Below, one piece after another: positions 1 through 6,324 of a stretch of 8,117 nucleotides of DNA (the stretch's first letter is position 1; every line of letters starts with the position of its first letter). Source of the stretch: Caldisericota bacterium (GTDB lineage: Bacteria; Caldisericota; Caldisericia; B22-G15). The notes below the pieces were generated by a model that did not search any database, was not told where the DNA came from, and worked only from the letters and a program-made list of their open reading frames with translations. The DNA lies in assembly GCA_003648245.1 (NCBI GenBank), contig QMOO01000050.1, positions 1 through 8,117 of the forward strand, read 5' to 3'. The position numbers and the translations under genes are program-made.

Positions 1-174
1 AGTCTTTTTAATAAGAGAGATTACTTCTTTTTCACTGAGAGGAGGTGGTAGATTCAAATCTCTATTTAAAAGTACCTCCTCTGGAATGTCAGAAAAAAGA
101 GAGGAGATGGATGTAATCCCCATCTCCTCAAGCATTTTTCTCTTGTCTTCCTCCGTTAAAGGAATGTATTTCAT
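1..174 (-). CDS. gcvPA: Glycine dehydrogenase (decarboxylating) subunit 1, N-terminal part (cut by window edge)
   Basis: The first 58 residues are visible, reading MKYIPLTEEDKRKMLEEMG and continuing with a SLFSDIPEEV segment and an NLPPPLSE segment. This matches the N-terminus of GcvPA, the N-terminal half of the split P-protein. In this family GcvPA and GcvPB together form the PLP-dependent enzyme that decarboxylates glycine and passes the aminomethyl group to lipoyl-GcvH in the cytoplasm. The ATG lies at 174-172, one base after the gcvH stop (TAA-A-ATG). There is no good Shine-Dalgarno sequence before it, so translation is probably coupled to gcvH. The PLP lysine is in the other subunit and could not be visible here. 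The gene continues past position 1, where gcvPB would be expected next. Family assignment is by recognition of the N-terminal motif and is fairly secure despite the short length. Confidence 0.88.
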   Translation of the reverse strand, partial: MKYIPLTEEDKRKMLEEMGITSISSLFSDIPEEVLLNRDLNLPPPLSEKEVISLIKKT

Positions 175-175
175 T

Positions 176-556
176 TTACTTTCTGTAATCGCTGTATCCC
201 TTGGAGTCCATTAAATCGTTGAGATCCTCTTTATTTTCCATTTTTATCTTGAAGAGCCAACCTTTTCCATAAGGATCTTCATTGATTATAGATGGATTTT
301 CTGATACCTCTTTGTTTGCTTCAACTATTTCTCCTGATACTGGAGCATGTATGTCCGCTGCTGTTTTTACAGATTCAATGGATATAACTGCTTCACCCTT
401 CTTTACCTTTTTACCTACTTCTGCTTCTTCCACATAGACAATGTCCCCCAACTGATCCTGGGCGTAATCAGTGATACCAACAGTCACAGTGTCTCCGTCT
501 ACCTTTGCCCACTCGTCGGTCTTTGCATAATAAAGACCCTCAACAACTTTAGCCAT
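176..556 (-). CDS. gcvH: Glycine cleavage system H protein (lipoyl carrier)
   Basis: This 126-residue protein is close to the usual GcvH length. It carries the lipoyl arm that shuttles the aminomethyl intermediate between the P-protein, T-protein and dihydrolipoamide dehydrogenase. The lipoylation motif ESVKTAADIHAP places the modified lysine at K64 within a biotinyl/lipoyl-type beta-hairpin fold. Upstream are the family's EGLYYAKTDEWAKVDGD and VGITDYAQDQLGDIVYV segments, and downstream NPSIINEDPYGKGWLFKI. The ATG is preceded by GGAGGAG at a spacing of about 7 nt. It sits 16 nt after the gcvT stop and one base before gcvPA, so the three genes are almost certainly one transcript. No odd features or missing key residues are seen. 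The lipoyl-attaching enzymes are not in the window. Confidence 0.97.
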   Translation of the reverse strand: MAKVVEGLYYAKTDEWAKVDGDTVTVGITDYAQDQLGDIVYVEEAEVGKKVKKGEAVISIESVKTAADIHAPVSGEIVEANKEVSENPSIINEDPYGKGWLFKIKMENKEDLNDLMDSKGYSDYRK

Positions 557-572
557 CTTACTCTCCTCCTTT

Positions 573-1661
573 TTATTTTTTTGTTCTTGGTTTTATAAAA
601 GGTTTCTTAATAACTTTCCCTGTAAACTCCCTTCCCCTTCCTGAAATTTTAACCTCTTCTCCAATTTTACCATAAGGAAGGTCAATGTAGGCTAATGCAA
701 GGGATTTATTTAAGATAAATGAGAAATTTCCGCTGGTTACGAACCCAACTTCTTTTTCGTCCTTAAAGATCTTATAACCATGTCTTGCTATGCCACCGCT
801 AACCTCAAGCCCCCTCCATTTTCTTCTTACTCCCTCCTCTTTTATCTTTTCCAGTGCTTTCTTTCCAATAAAGTCATTTTTTGAAAAATCAACAAGAAAT
901 TTTTGACCGGATTCTATAGGATTGGTGGATTCATCAATATCGTTTCCATAAAGCCAATAGCACACCTCAAACCTTAGTGTATCCCTTGCACCAAGGCCAC
1001 ATGGGAGTAGATTAAACTTCTTTCCCTTCTCAAGAACATCCATGAATATTCTCTCTCCAAGTGGTGCTTTCATGTATACTTCAAATCCATCTTCTCCTGT
1101 ATAACCGGTTCTTGAAACAAGTAGCTTCTCTCCAAAAATTTCTATCTCATTAAATTTAAAGTAACCAATCTGAGAGAGGTTAAAGTCTGTGAAGCTCTGG
1201 AGGAATTTTTCTGCCTGAGGACCCTGAATGGCAAATTCCACAATTTCGCTGGAAATGTTCTTTACACTGAGTCCATCCCACAGATGTTTCTTAATCCAGT
1301 TAAAGTCCTTTTCAATATTTGAAGCGTTCACGACAAGAAGAATTCTTTCATCTGAAAATGTGTAGGAGAACAAATCATCAAGGATTCCTCCTTCTTCATT
1401 ACACATCACGGTGTACTTAACGTCTCCGTAGGATGTTAAGTTAATGTTATTGGTTAAAATGTAATCAGCAAAGAGTTTTGCTTTCTTTCCTCCTATCTCT
1501 ATTTCCCCCATGTGGGAAACATCGAAAATACCCACACCATTTCTCACTGATAGATGTTCATCTCTTATAGATTTGTAATAGAGGGGCATGAGGAATCCAT
1601 AAAATTCAGTTAAATGCGCTCCAAGTTTTTTGTGTAATTCAATCAATGGGGTTGTCTTCAT
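573..1661 (-). CDS. gcvT: Aminomethyltransferase (glycine cleavage T protein)
   Basis: This 362-residue protein is full length for GcvT. It releases ammonia from aminomethyl-lipoyl-GcvH and transfers the methylene group to tetrahydrofolate. Recognisable segments in order are EHLSVRNGVGIFDVSHMGE (about 35-53), YTVMCNEEGGILDDL (about 83-97), RTGYTGEDGFEVY (184-196), GLGARDTLRFE (222-232), YGNDIDESTNPIE (238-250) and the C-terminal GIARHGY and VTSGNFS segments. The aspartate known as catalytic in the family (D96 in the Thermotoga maritima protein) is matched by D96 here. The N-terminal FAGWxMP segment reads FYGFLMP, a mild variant. This is the first gene of the gcv unit. Its ATG follows AGGAAGG by 4 nt and comes 13 nt after the T-tract of the por terminator, which leaves little room for a conventional promoter. 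The same family includes YgfZ-like folate proteins, but the full set of GcvT motifs and the gcvH neighbour argue against that. Confidence 0.96.
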   Translation of the reverse strand: MKTTPLIELHKKLGAHLTEFYGFLMPLYYKSIRDEHLSVRNGVGIFDVSHMGEIEIGGKKAKLFADYILTNNINLTSYGDVKYTVMCNEEGGILDDLFSYTFSDERILLVVNASNIEKDFNWIKKHLWDGLSVKNISSEIVEFAIQGPQAEKFLQSFTDFNLSQIGYFKFNEIEIFGEKLLVSRTGYTGEDGFEVYMKAPLGERIFMDVLEKGKKFNLLPCGLGARDTLRFEVCYWLYGNDIDESTNPIESGQKFLVDFSKNDFIGKKALEKIKEEGVRRKWRGLEVSGGIARHGYKIFKDEKEVGFVTSGNFSFILNKSLALAYIDLPYGKIGEEVKISGRGREFTGKVIKKPFIKPRTKK

Positions 1662-1674
1662 TTTTCCTTCCTTT

Positions 1675-1707
1675 AAAATAAAAAGCCCCAGAATACTCTG
1701 GGGCTTT
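1675..1707 (-). terminator. Intrinsic terminator after porB
   Basis: On the minus strand, 5 nt past the porB stop, an 11-bp perfect stem (arms 1697-1707 and 1682-1692, loop 1693-1696) contains a GCCCCAGA/TCTGGGGC core. It runs into TTTTTATTTT (1684-1675). A GC-rich stem with a U-tract is the standard rho-independent form. It separates the por genes from gcvT. On the plus strand the stem is followed only by TTTAAA, so it is a much weaker terminator in that direction. Confidence 0.9.
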
Positions 1708-1718
1708 AAATATCACAA
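1690..1718 (-). promoter_or_regulatory. Candidate gcvT promoter overlapping the por terminator
   Basis: On the minus strand TTGTGA (1718-1713) and TATTCT (1695-1690) are 17 bp apart. Each matches the sigma-70 consensus at 4 of 6 positions. Transcription would start near 1683, just past the terminator stem, giving a leader of about 22 nt that keeps the AGGAAGG ribosome binding site. The -35 box overlaps the porB stop codon and the -10 box sits in the hairpin loop region. Matches of this quality arise by chance in AT-rich DNA, so this is a hypothesis only. Confidence 0.25.
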
Positions 1719-2666
1719 CCTTACTCCCTCTTCATGGGTTATTCTCTCCAGCTTCAAAAGATTTTCCCAATCCTCATCAATCTTCTTCTGCATCTCTTCA
1801 ATCACATGCTTGTTCTCTGGTTTGAACAGATGTTTAAATCTTGTCTGAAGCTTTAAGAATTCCTCAATTGGTTTCCTCTCTTTTGGCTTGTAGTTTATTG
1901 TAAGTACGCCATTTTCAATCTCGTAGATAGGCCAGAAATTTGTCTCTGTGGCAAGTTTTGCTATTTTTATGGTTAGATTCTCCGGGAAAGCCCAGTTGGT
2001 GGTACATGGCATCAATACATTTATGAACTTTGGACCTTCTATGGATAGAGCTTTCTCTGCTTTGTTGTAGAGGTCGACAACTTTCCATATGGAAGCCTGA
2101 GCCACATAAGGAATATTGTGTGCTGCTGCAATTTTCACAAGATCTTTTCTCCACTCTCCCTTTCCAAAGGATACTTTACCAGATGGAGCAGTTGTTGTGG
2201 ATGCTCCAAATGGAGTAGCTGCACTTCTCTGATGACCTGTATTCATGTATCCTTCGTTGTCATAACACACGTAGAGGAAATTGTGTCCTCTTTCAAAGGC
2301 ACCTGAGAGAGCCTGAAGGCCTATATCATAGGTTCCTCCGTCTCCTCCAAAGGCAATTATATTAACTTTGTCTTTGACAACTCCCTTTTTCTTGAGTGCT
2401 CTATAGGCAGCTTCAACTCCAGATGCAGCAGATGCTGCGTTAAGAAAAGTGACATGGAGCCATGGAACATTCCATGCAGTGTATGGATATATCGTTGTGA
2501 CAACTTCAAGGCACCCTGTAGCATTTACAACAATAATAGGATCTTTTGAGGCCGAAAGGATTGTTCTAACTATGGTGTTTATTCCACATCCGGCACACAT
2601 TCTGTGCCCCGGAACAAGCTTTAAACCCTGCTCAGCCTGAATTTTAGCCAATTCTCTTATATTCAT
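1713..2666 (-). CDS. porB: Pyruvate (2-oxoacid):ferredoxin oxidoreductase, beta subunit
   Basis: This 317-residue subunit is the usual length for a four-subunit POR. It holds the thiamine diphosphate site and the catalytic [4Fe-4S] cluster. Visible are HRMCAGCG (C24, C27), NATGCLEV (C52) and MPCTTNW (C221), the expected four cluster cysteines. The TPP/Mg site is GGDGGTYDIGLQALSGA (107-123) followed by YDNEGYMNTG (135-144). A family-typical RSAATPFGASTTTAPSGK segment follows. The fourth cysteine is followed by TTNW where I would expect PxGW in POR beta chains, a small oddity. The ATG is preceded by GGAGGAG and lies 10 nt after the porA stop. It is the last por gene and is followed directly by the terminator. 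Pyruvate is the likely substrate, but 2-ketoisovalerate oxidoreductases are close paralogues and cannot be excluded by eye. Confidence 0.93.
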   Translation of the reverse strand: MNIRELAKIQAEQGLKLVPGHRMCAGCGINTIVRTILSASKDPIIVVNATGCLEVVTTIYPYTAWNVPWLHVTFLNAASAASGVEAAYRALKKKGVVKDKVNIIAFGGDGGTYDIGLQALSGAFERGHNFLYVCYDNEGYMNTGHQRSAATPFGASTTTAPSGKVSFGKGEWRKDLVKIAAAHNIPYVAQASIWKVVDLYNKAEKALSIEGPKFINVLMPCTTNWAFPENLTIKIAKLATETNFWPIYEIENGVLTINYKPKERKPIEEFLKLQTRFKHLFKPENKHVIEEMQKKIDEDWENLLKLERITHEEGVRL

Positions 2667-2676
2667 TTTCTCCTCC

Positions 2677-3861
2677 TTACTCTCTAAGTCCTATACACTT
2701 CTCTTCACTTGAAACTTTACCCTGGAGAAGTTCGTTGAAGACTTCTTTTATCTCGTGTTTGAATATATCTCTTCCACCAAGACCGTAGATGTAACTTTGA
2801 ATAGGAATTCTTTTATCAAGATCATAAAGGGCATTTCTTATCTCTCCATAAAGAGGAGAGTAAGCTCCAAAGGAGTAGGATCTATCAAGTACTCCAATAA
2901 TCTTAAGGTGCTTTAGAGCATCTCTTATCTCTTCATACGGGAAGGGTCTAAAGAGTTTTGGTTTTAACAATCCTACCTTTTTGCCCTCTTTTCTTAATTC
3001 ATCCACTGCGTCCTTGGCAGTTCCTGCAGCAGAGGAGAGAACCACTATACCCACTTCTGCATCGTCAAGTTTGTACTTTTCAAAGTATCCATACTCTTTA
3101 CCTGTGATTTCTGATAATTCTTTGCCTATCTCTATGTACAGTTTTTTGGCCTTCTTCATGGCTTCCTGCTCCTGTCTCTTTGTTTCAAAGTAGTAATCAG
3201 TTAGTTCAAGAGGACCCATTGTCCATGGCTCTTTATAGTTTAATAGAGAAAATTTTGGTTTTCTTTCACCAACAAATTTATGCATAACCTCATCATCATA
3301 CACCTCTACAACTTCGACTCCATGACTTATGATGAATCCATCGAGCATAACCATTGCTGGAAGCAGAACATCTGGATGTTCTGCAAGTCTTACTGCAAGA
3401 AACATATTTTCATATGCTTCCTGTGCATTTTCAGAGTAAATCTGAATCCACCCGAGATCTCTTACTGCCATTGAATCAGAGTGATCGCAATGTATGTTTA
3501 TTGGAGCAGATAATGCTCTATTTGCTATTGCCATAACTACCGGTAGTCTTAATCCAGATGTTGCAGGTAGAACTTCCACCATAAGTGCAAGCCCCTGTGA
3601 TGCTGTAGCAGACATGGCTCTTGCTCCTGATGCCTCTGCACCTGTTACCACAGATATGGCAGAATGTTCTGATTCTGGAGTTACCATCACAGTATCCACT
3701 ACACCATCAGCAACAAACTTTGCAAATGTGTGAACTATGGGAGATTGAGGAGTAATGGGGTATGCTGCAACAACATCTGGCCTTATCTGCCTCATAGCTT
3801 CAGCAATAGCCTCATTTCCTGCTAATGGTTTTTTTGTGCTTTTAACTTTTGTCACACTCAT
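2677..3861 (-). CDS. porA: Pyruvate (2-oxoacid):ferredoxin oxidoreductase, alpha subunit
   Basis: This 394-residue subunit contains the pyrimidine-binding half of the TPP site plus the C-terminal transketolase-like domain. The N-terminal domain has GNEAIAEA (15-22), AYPITPQSPIV (33-43), TPESEHSAIS (61-70) with the glutamate expected to activate TPP, GARAMSATASQGLALM (79-94) and NRALSAPINIHCDHSD (114-129). The conserved threonine of YPITP (T37) and the arginine of NRALSAP (R115) are at positions that contact pyruvate in characterised POR enzymes. The C-terminal part includes VGLLKPKLFRPFPYEEI and VLDRSYSFGAYSPLY. The start has GGAGG at 6 nt spacing and follows the porD stop by one base (TAA-A-ATG), indicating coupled translation. 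No defects are seen. Gene order gamma-delta-alpha-beta is that of Thermotoga-type POR. Confidence 0.94.
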   Translation of the reverse strand: MSVTKVKSTKKPLAGNEAIAEAMRQIRPDVVAAYPITPQSPIVHTFAKFVADGVVDTVMVTPESEHSAISVVTGAEASGARAMSATASQGLALMVEVLPATSGLRLPVVMAIANRALSAPINIHCDHSDSMAVRDLGWIQIYSENAQEAYENMFLAVRLAEHPDVLLPAMVMLDGFIISHGVEVVEVYDDEVMHKFVGERKPKFSLLNYKEPWTMGPLELTDYYFETKRQEQEAMKKAKKLYIEIGKELSEITGKEYGYFEKYKLDDAEVGIVVLSSAAGTAKDAVDELRKEGKKVGLLKPKLFRPFPYEEIRDALKHLKIIGVLDRSYSFGAYSPLYGEIRNALYDLDKRIPIQSYIYGLGGRDIFKHEIKEVFNELLQGKVSSEEKCIGLRE

Positions 3862-3862
3862 T

Positions 3863-4213
3863 TTAATCCTCCCATGTTTCCCTTACCATTTTAATTGCGT
3901 CTGTGGGACACTCCTCAGCGCATATGCCACACCCTTTACAGTATTCAAAGTCAGTTTCAAGTCTAACTGGACCCTTATATATTCTATCTCTAAAACCTTT
4001 AACTCCTTCTTCAGATATGATTACAGGTATTGCGGAATCTGGACAGTAATGAACACATATCATACAGTGAGTACATAGAGCTGGATCAAATTCCGGTCTG
4101 AATGTTCTCCAGTTTCCAGTTTTGTATTCCAGAGAAGTCTTAGCTGGCAGGTTTCCACCTATGGGTATCTCCTTCCATCCTTTGAGTTCACTCCACTTTA
4201 CCTTCTCGCTCAT
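3863..4213 (-). CDS. porD: Pyruvate:ferredoxin oxidoreductase, delta subunit (2x[4Fe-4S] ferredoxin)
   Basis: This 116-residue protein has two ferredoxin motifs: CTHCMICVHYCP (C47, C50, C53, C57) and CKGCGICAEECP (C92, C95, C98, C102). The spacing fits two [4Fe-4S] clusters, which in POR carry electrons from the TPP site to external ferredoxin. The N-terminal 40 residues (WSELKGWKEIPIGG and the WRTFRPEFDP segment) are typical of PorD/VorD and not of a free ferredoxin. Its ATG overlaps the porC stop by four bases (ATGA) and has AAGGAGG at 7 nt. It ends one base before porA. All eight cysteines are present. A VOR delta chain would look similar. Confidence 0.95.
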   Translation of the reverse strand: MSEKVKWSELKGWKEIPIGGNLPAKTSLEYKTGNWRTFRPEFDPALCTHCMICVHYCPDSAIPVIISEEGVKGFRDRIYKGPVRLETDFEYCKGCGICAEECPTDAIKMVRETWED

Positions 4214-4791
4214 GACTTTGCCTCCTTGTAGGCTTCTCTAAGAGCCTTTATGTTTGCCTCTGTCTTTTCCTTTCCTATCTTCTTTTCAAAAATCTCCTTT
4301 ATAGCCAGTTCAATAGATTCTAGCTTGACAAAGGGATAAGCTTTGACAAGAACTCCAAGGGATGGAACATTTGGAGCATCTCTACCTACATTGTTTATGC
4401 TTATTCCACTTGCATCTACCGTGAAGATCTTTCCCTTGAACTTGGTTATTCTTCTTACCTCCTCAGGACTCTTCACAGTATTAACTATTAACACTCCTTC
4501 ATCGGGTAAGCCTTTAGTTACAGGAATTGTGTATAAAAGTGTGTCATCAAGAACGATTACAGCATCTGGATTAACTATAGGCTCATGAGATCTTATTTCT
4601 TTCTCAGAGATTCTTGTATAGGCAACTGTTGGAGCGCCTCTTCTCTCCGAGCCATACTCAGGAAAGGCTTGAATTGTTTTACCCTCTTTAAAAGCGGCAA
4701 GTGCTAAGATCTGACCCCCTGATTTAGCACCCTGACCTGCTCTTCCATGAATTCTAACCTCAAACACCTCTTTCACTTTTCTTTCCTCCAT
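4210..4791 (-). CDS. porC: Pyruvate (2-oxoacid):ferredoxin oxidoreductase, gamma subunit
   Basis: The 193-residue reading frame from ATG 4791 encodes the gamma chain of POR. It shows the family signature VRIHGRAGQGAKSGGQILA (12-30), then AFPEYGSERRGAPTVAYTRIS and NPDAVIVLDDTLL, and a C-terminal LGVLVKAYPFVKLESI segment. In the enzyme this domain binds CoA-proximal regions and packs on alpha/beta. It is the first gene of the por operon and overlaps porD by ATGA. The start is doubtful. No Shine-Dalgarno precedes ATG 4791, whereas a GGAGG lies at 4789-4785, inside codons 1-3. That site is well placed (8 nt) for GTG 4776, codon 6, which would give a 188-residue protein beginning MKEVFEVRIHGRAGQG. 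The identity is secure; the start is not. The paralogue VorC is the main alternative name. Confidence 0.92.
   Translation of the reverse strand: MEERKVKEVFEVRIHGRAGQGAKSGGQILALAAFKEGKTIQAFPEYGSERRGAPTVAYTRISEKEIRSHEPIVNPDAVIVLDDTLLYTIPVTKGLPDEGVLIVNTVKSPEEVRRITKFKGKIFTVDASGISINNVGRDAPNVPSLGVLVKAYPFVKLESIELAIKEIFEKKIGKEKTEANIKALREAYKEAKS
4785..4789 (-). promoter_or_regulatory. GGAGG ribosome binding site that may move the porC start to GTG 4776
   Basis: The minus strand reads ATGGAGGAAAGAAAAGTG from 4791. The only strong Shine-Dalgarno core near the porC start is inside the first codons of the ATG frame and lies 8 nt before an in-frame GTG at 4776-4774. Other genes here have GGAGG about 6-8 nt before their start, which favours the GTG. 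Confidence 0.6.
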
Positions 4792-4819
4792 TTATTTGAT
4801 TTTAATTATTGCCAAAACC

Positions 4820-4835
4820 TTATTATATTATAGCA
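4820..4835 (-). promoter_or_regulatory. Candidate por operon promoter (extended -10)
   Basis: On the minus strand TGCTATAAT combines a perfect -10 hexamer (4832-4827) with the TG of an extended -10 (4835-4834). The -35 region (about 4850-4855) reads CTTTTC and is poor, which an extended -10 can tolerate. Transcription would begin near 4820, with a leader of about 29 nt to ATG 4791 or 44 nt to GTG 4776. That leader is too short for a riboswitch. Confidence 0.6.
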
Positions 4836-4863
4836 CTTAAAAAATAAAGGAAAAGATTTGTGA

Positions 4864-4900
4864 AGAGAATTACGATTTTTAGTAATTGAAATAATTCTCT
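4864..4900. repeat. 9-bp inverted repeat with an alternative inner pairing, possible operator
   Basis: AGAGAATTA (4864-4872) is the exact reverse complement of TAATTCTCT (4892-4900), separated by 19 nt. The left arm can instead pair through AATTAC (4868-4873) with GTAATT (4882-4887) around an 8-nt loop. The right outer arm lies in the -35/-10 spacer of the candidate tldD promoter and the left arm is upstream of its -35. The position suits a dimeric regulator. AT-rich composition raises the odds of chance pairing. Confidence 0.4.
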
Positions 4901-4914
4901 CTATCTTTTATTAT
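4886..4914 (+). promoter_or_regulatory. Candidate tldD-tldE promoter
   Basis: TTGAAA (4886-4891) and TATTAT (4909-4914) are 17 bp apart, each with 5 of 6 consensus bases. The expected transcription start is near 4921, giving a leader of about 24 nt that contains the AAGGAGGT ribosome binding site. No other candidate in the 153-bp divergent region is as good for the plus strand. Confidence 0.6.
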
Positions 4915-4930
4915 TAATTAGAAACTTAGA

Positions 4931-4938
4931 AAGGAGGT
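4931..4938 (+). promoter_or_regulatory. Strong ribosome binding site selecting the TTG start of tldD
   Basis: AAGGAGGT, close to a full anti-16S match, ends 6 nt before TTG 4945-4947. No ATG or GTG is similarly placed, so the rare TTG start is well supported. Confidence 0.85.
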
Positions 4939-4944
4939 ACAAAT

Positions 4945-6324
4945 TTGATTGAAGATTTAATAAGAAGTATTGTGAAAAGAGATGATGTTGATTATCTGGA
5001 AATCAGGGTTGAAAAGGGAGAGAAGACAGGAGTTGAAATAAAAGGAAGAAGCATAGAGACTTTAAAGAGAGGTAGGTTCTTTGGAGGAAATGCCAGAGTT
5101 CTGGTAGGTGGTGTATGGGGCTTTGTATACTTCAATAGTCTTGAGGAGATAAGAAGAAAGGTTGAAGATGCCATATCTCAGGCAAAGACCCTGAAGGGAC
5201 TTGTAAAGGAGAAAGCCACTCTTGCATCTGTTGATGTAATTGAAGTAAAGTTTAAACCCAGAGTAATCAAACATCCTGAAGATGTTTCCCTTGAGGAGAA
5301 GGTAAAAACACTCATGGGATATAATGACATCTTTTTCTCGGCTGGAAAGGAAATAGTGGGAACATTTATAAGGTATCACGATACGGTTAAAAAGGTCTAT
5401 TTTGCTAATTCTCAGGGAAGTTATGTTGAGCAGGATGTTATAGATATAGGATCAACCATGATAGCAATTGCAAGTAATGGAAAAGAGACACAGAGGAGTA
5501 AAGTTGGTTTTGGGAGTAGCAATGATATTTCTGTGATGTTTGGTCTTGAGGAGGAAATCAAAGAAAAGGCAAAACTTGCAATTGAGCTGTTGAATGCCAA
5601 GGAGATACAGGGAGGAAACTTCCCTGTTGTTATAGATCAGGAGCTCGGGGGAGTTTTCATACACGAAGCCTTTGGTCATCTAAGCGAAGGAGACAACATT
5701 TACGAAAATGAGAACTTAAAGAAAATTATGAAGATTGGAAAGGTTTTTGGTTCAGAAGAACTTAATGTTTTTGATACAGGTGATATGGAGGGTAAGAGAG
5801 GTTTTGTCATGTATGATTCAGAGGGTGTAAAAACAAAAAAGGTTTACCTTATCAAGAATGGAATACTTAATGGAAGATTGCATTCAAGGGAAACTGCAGG
5901 AAAGATGAAGGAAGAAGCTACAGGTAACGGAAGGGCACTATCCTATAACTTCCCTCCTATACCGAGGATGAGAATTACATGTATAGAAAATGGTAAGGTT
6001 GATTTTCCTGATCTTATAAAAGATGTGAAGTTTGGAGTTTATGCAAAGGGAGCTTTTGGTGGTCAAACCAATGGAGAACTATTTACATTTGTGCCTGAAG
6101 TTTCGTACATAATAAGAGATGGGAAGATCTCAGAAATGGTCAAAAACATCTCTCTTTCTGGAAATGTGTTCACAACTCTTAAAAATATCGTAGGTATAGG
6201 TAATGATTTCGAGATACACGACTCTGGTGGTGGATGTGGAAAGGGAAATCAGTATCCGCTCCCGGTGAGTCATGGTTCTCCCCATATACTTATAAGTAAT
6301 GCACTTGTTGGAGGTAAGGGATGA
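4945..6324 (+). CDS. tldD: TldD family metalloprotease (catalytic subunit)
   Basis: This 459-residue protein matches TldD in length and motifs. In studied bacteria TldD pairs with TldE/PmbA to form a cytoplasmic zinc peptidase acting on unfolded or small peptides, for example in microcin B17 maturation and CcdA turnover in E. coli. The zinc motif HEAFGH is at 240-245 within IHEAFGHLSEGD. The C-terminal GGGCGKGNQYPLPVSHG carries C431, at the place of the cysteine that acts as third zinc ligand in the family. The N-terminal domain has the family-typical VRVEKGEKTGVEIKG-like strand region (here IRVEKGEKTGVEIKG). The start is TTG with a strong ribosome binding site. The stop overlaps the tldE ATG by four bases, so the two subunits are co-translated. 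It is divergent from por. The natural substrate cannot be told from this window; no precursor peptide gene is seen beside it. Confidence 0.94.
   Translation: MIEDLIRSIVKRDDVDYLEIRVEKGEKTGVEIKGRSIETLKRGRFFGGNARVLVGGVWGFVYFNSLEEIRRKVEDAISQAKTLKGLVKEKATLASVDVIEVKFKPRVIKHPEDVSLEEKVKTLMGYNDIFFSAGKEIVGTFIRYHDTVKKVYFANSQGSYVEQDVIDIGSTMIAIASNGKETQRSKVGFGSSNDISVMFGLEEEIKEKAKLAIELLNAKEIQGGNFPVVIDQELGGVFIHEAFGHLSEGDNIYENENLKKIMKIGKVFGSEELNVFDTGDMEGKRGFVMYDSEGVKTKKVYLIKNGILNGRLHSRETAGKMKEEATGNGRALSYNFPPIPRMRITCIENGKVDFPDLIKDVKFGVYAKGAFGGQTNGELFTFVPEVSYIIRDGKISEMVKNISLSGNVFTTLKNIVGIGNDFEIHDSGGGCGKGNQYPLPVSHGSPHILISNALVGGKG

Noticed and set aside
1662..1712. Glycine riboswitch upstream of gcvT
   Set aside because: Glycine riboswitches precede gcv genes in many bacteria, but only about 50 nt separate porB and gcvT and these are filled by the terminator and ribosome binding site. 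There is no room for an aptamer.
1915..2154. A 79-codon Cys/Ser-rich open frame on the minus strand
   Set aside because: It is an out-of-frame reading of porB on the same strand; the porB frame has all family motifs.
3280..4078. Several plus-strand open frames of 60-107 codons opposite porA and porD
   Set aside because: They are shadows of strongly supported por genes and encode no known motif.
4792..4944. Small gene, RNA gene or precursor peptide in the divergent region
   Set aside because: The stretch is AT-rich with no open frame with a ribosome binding site and no tRNA-like or structured RNA fold. The promoters and inverted repeat account for what can be seen.
5062..5679. Minus-strand open frames of 75-105 codons
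   Set aside because: They lie antisense inside tldD, show no domain or ribosome binding site, and have Tyr/Leu/Cys-rich sequence typical of shadow frames.
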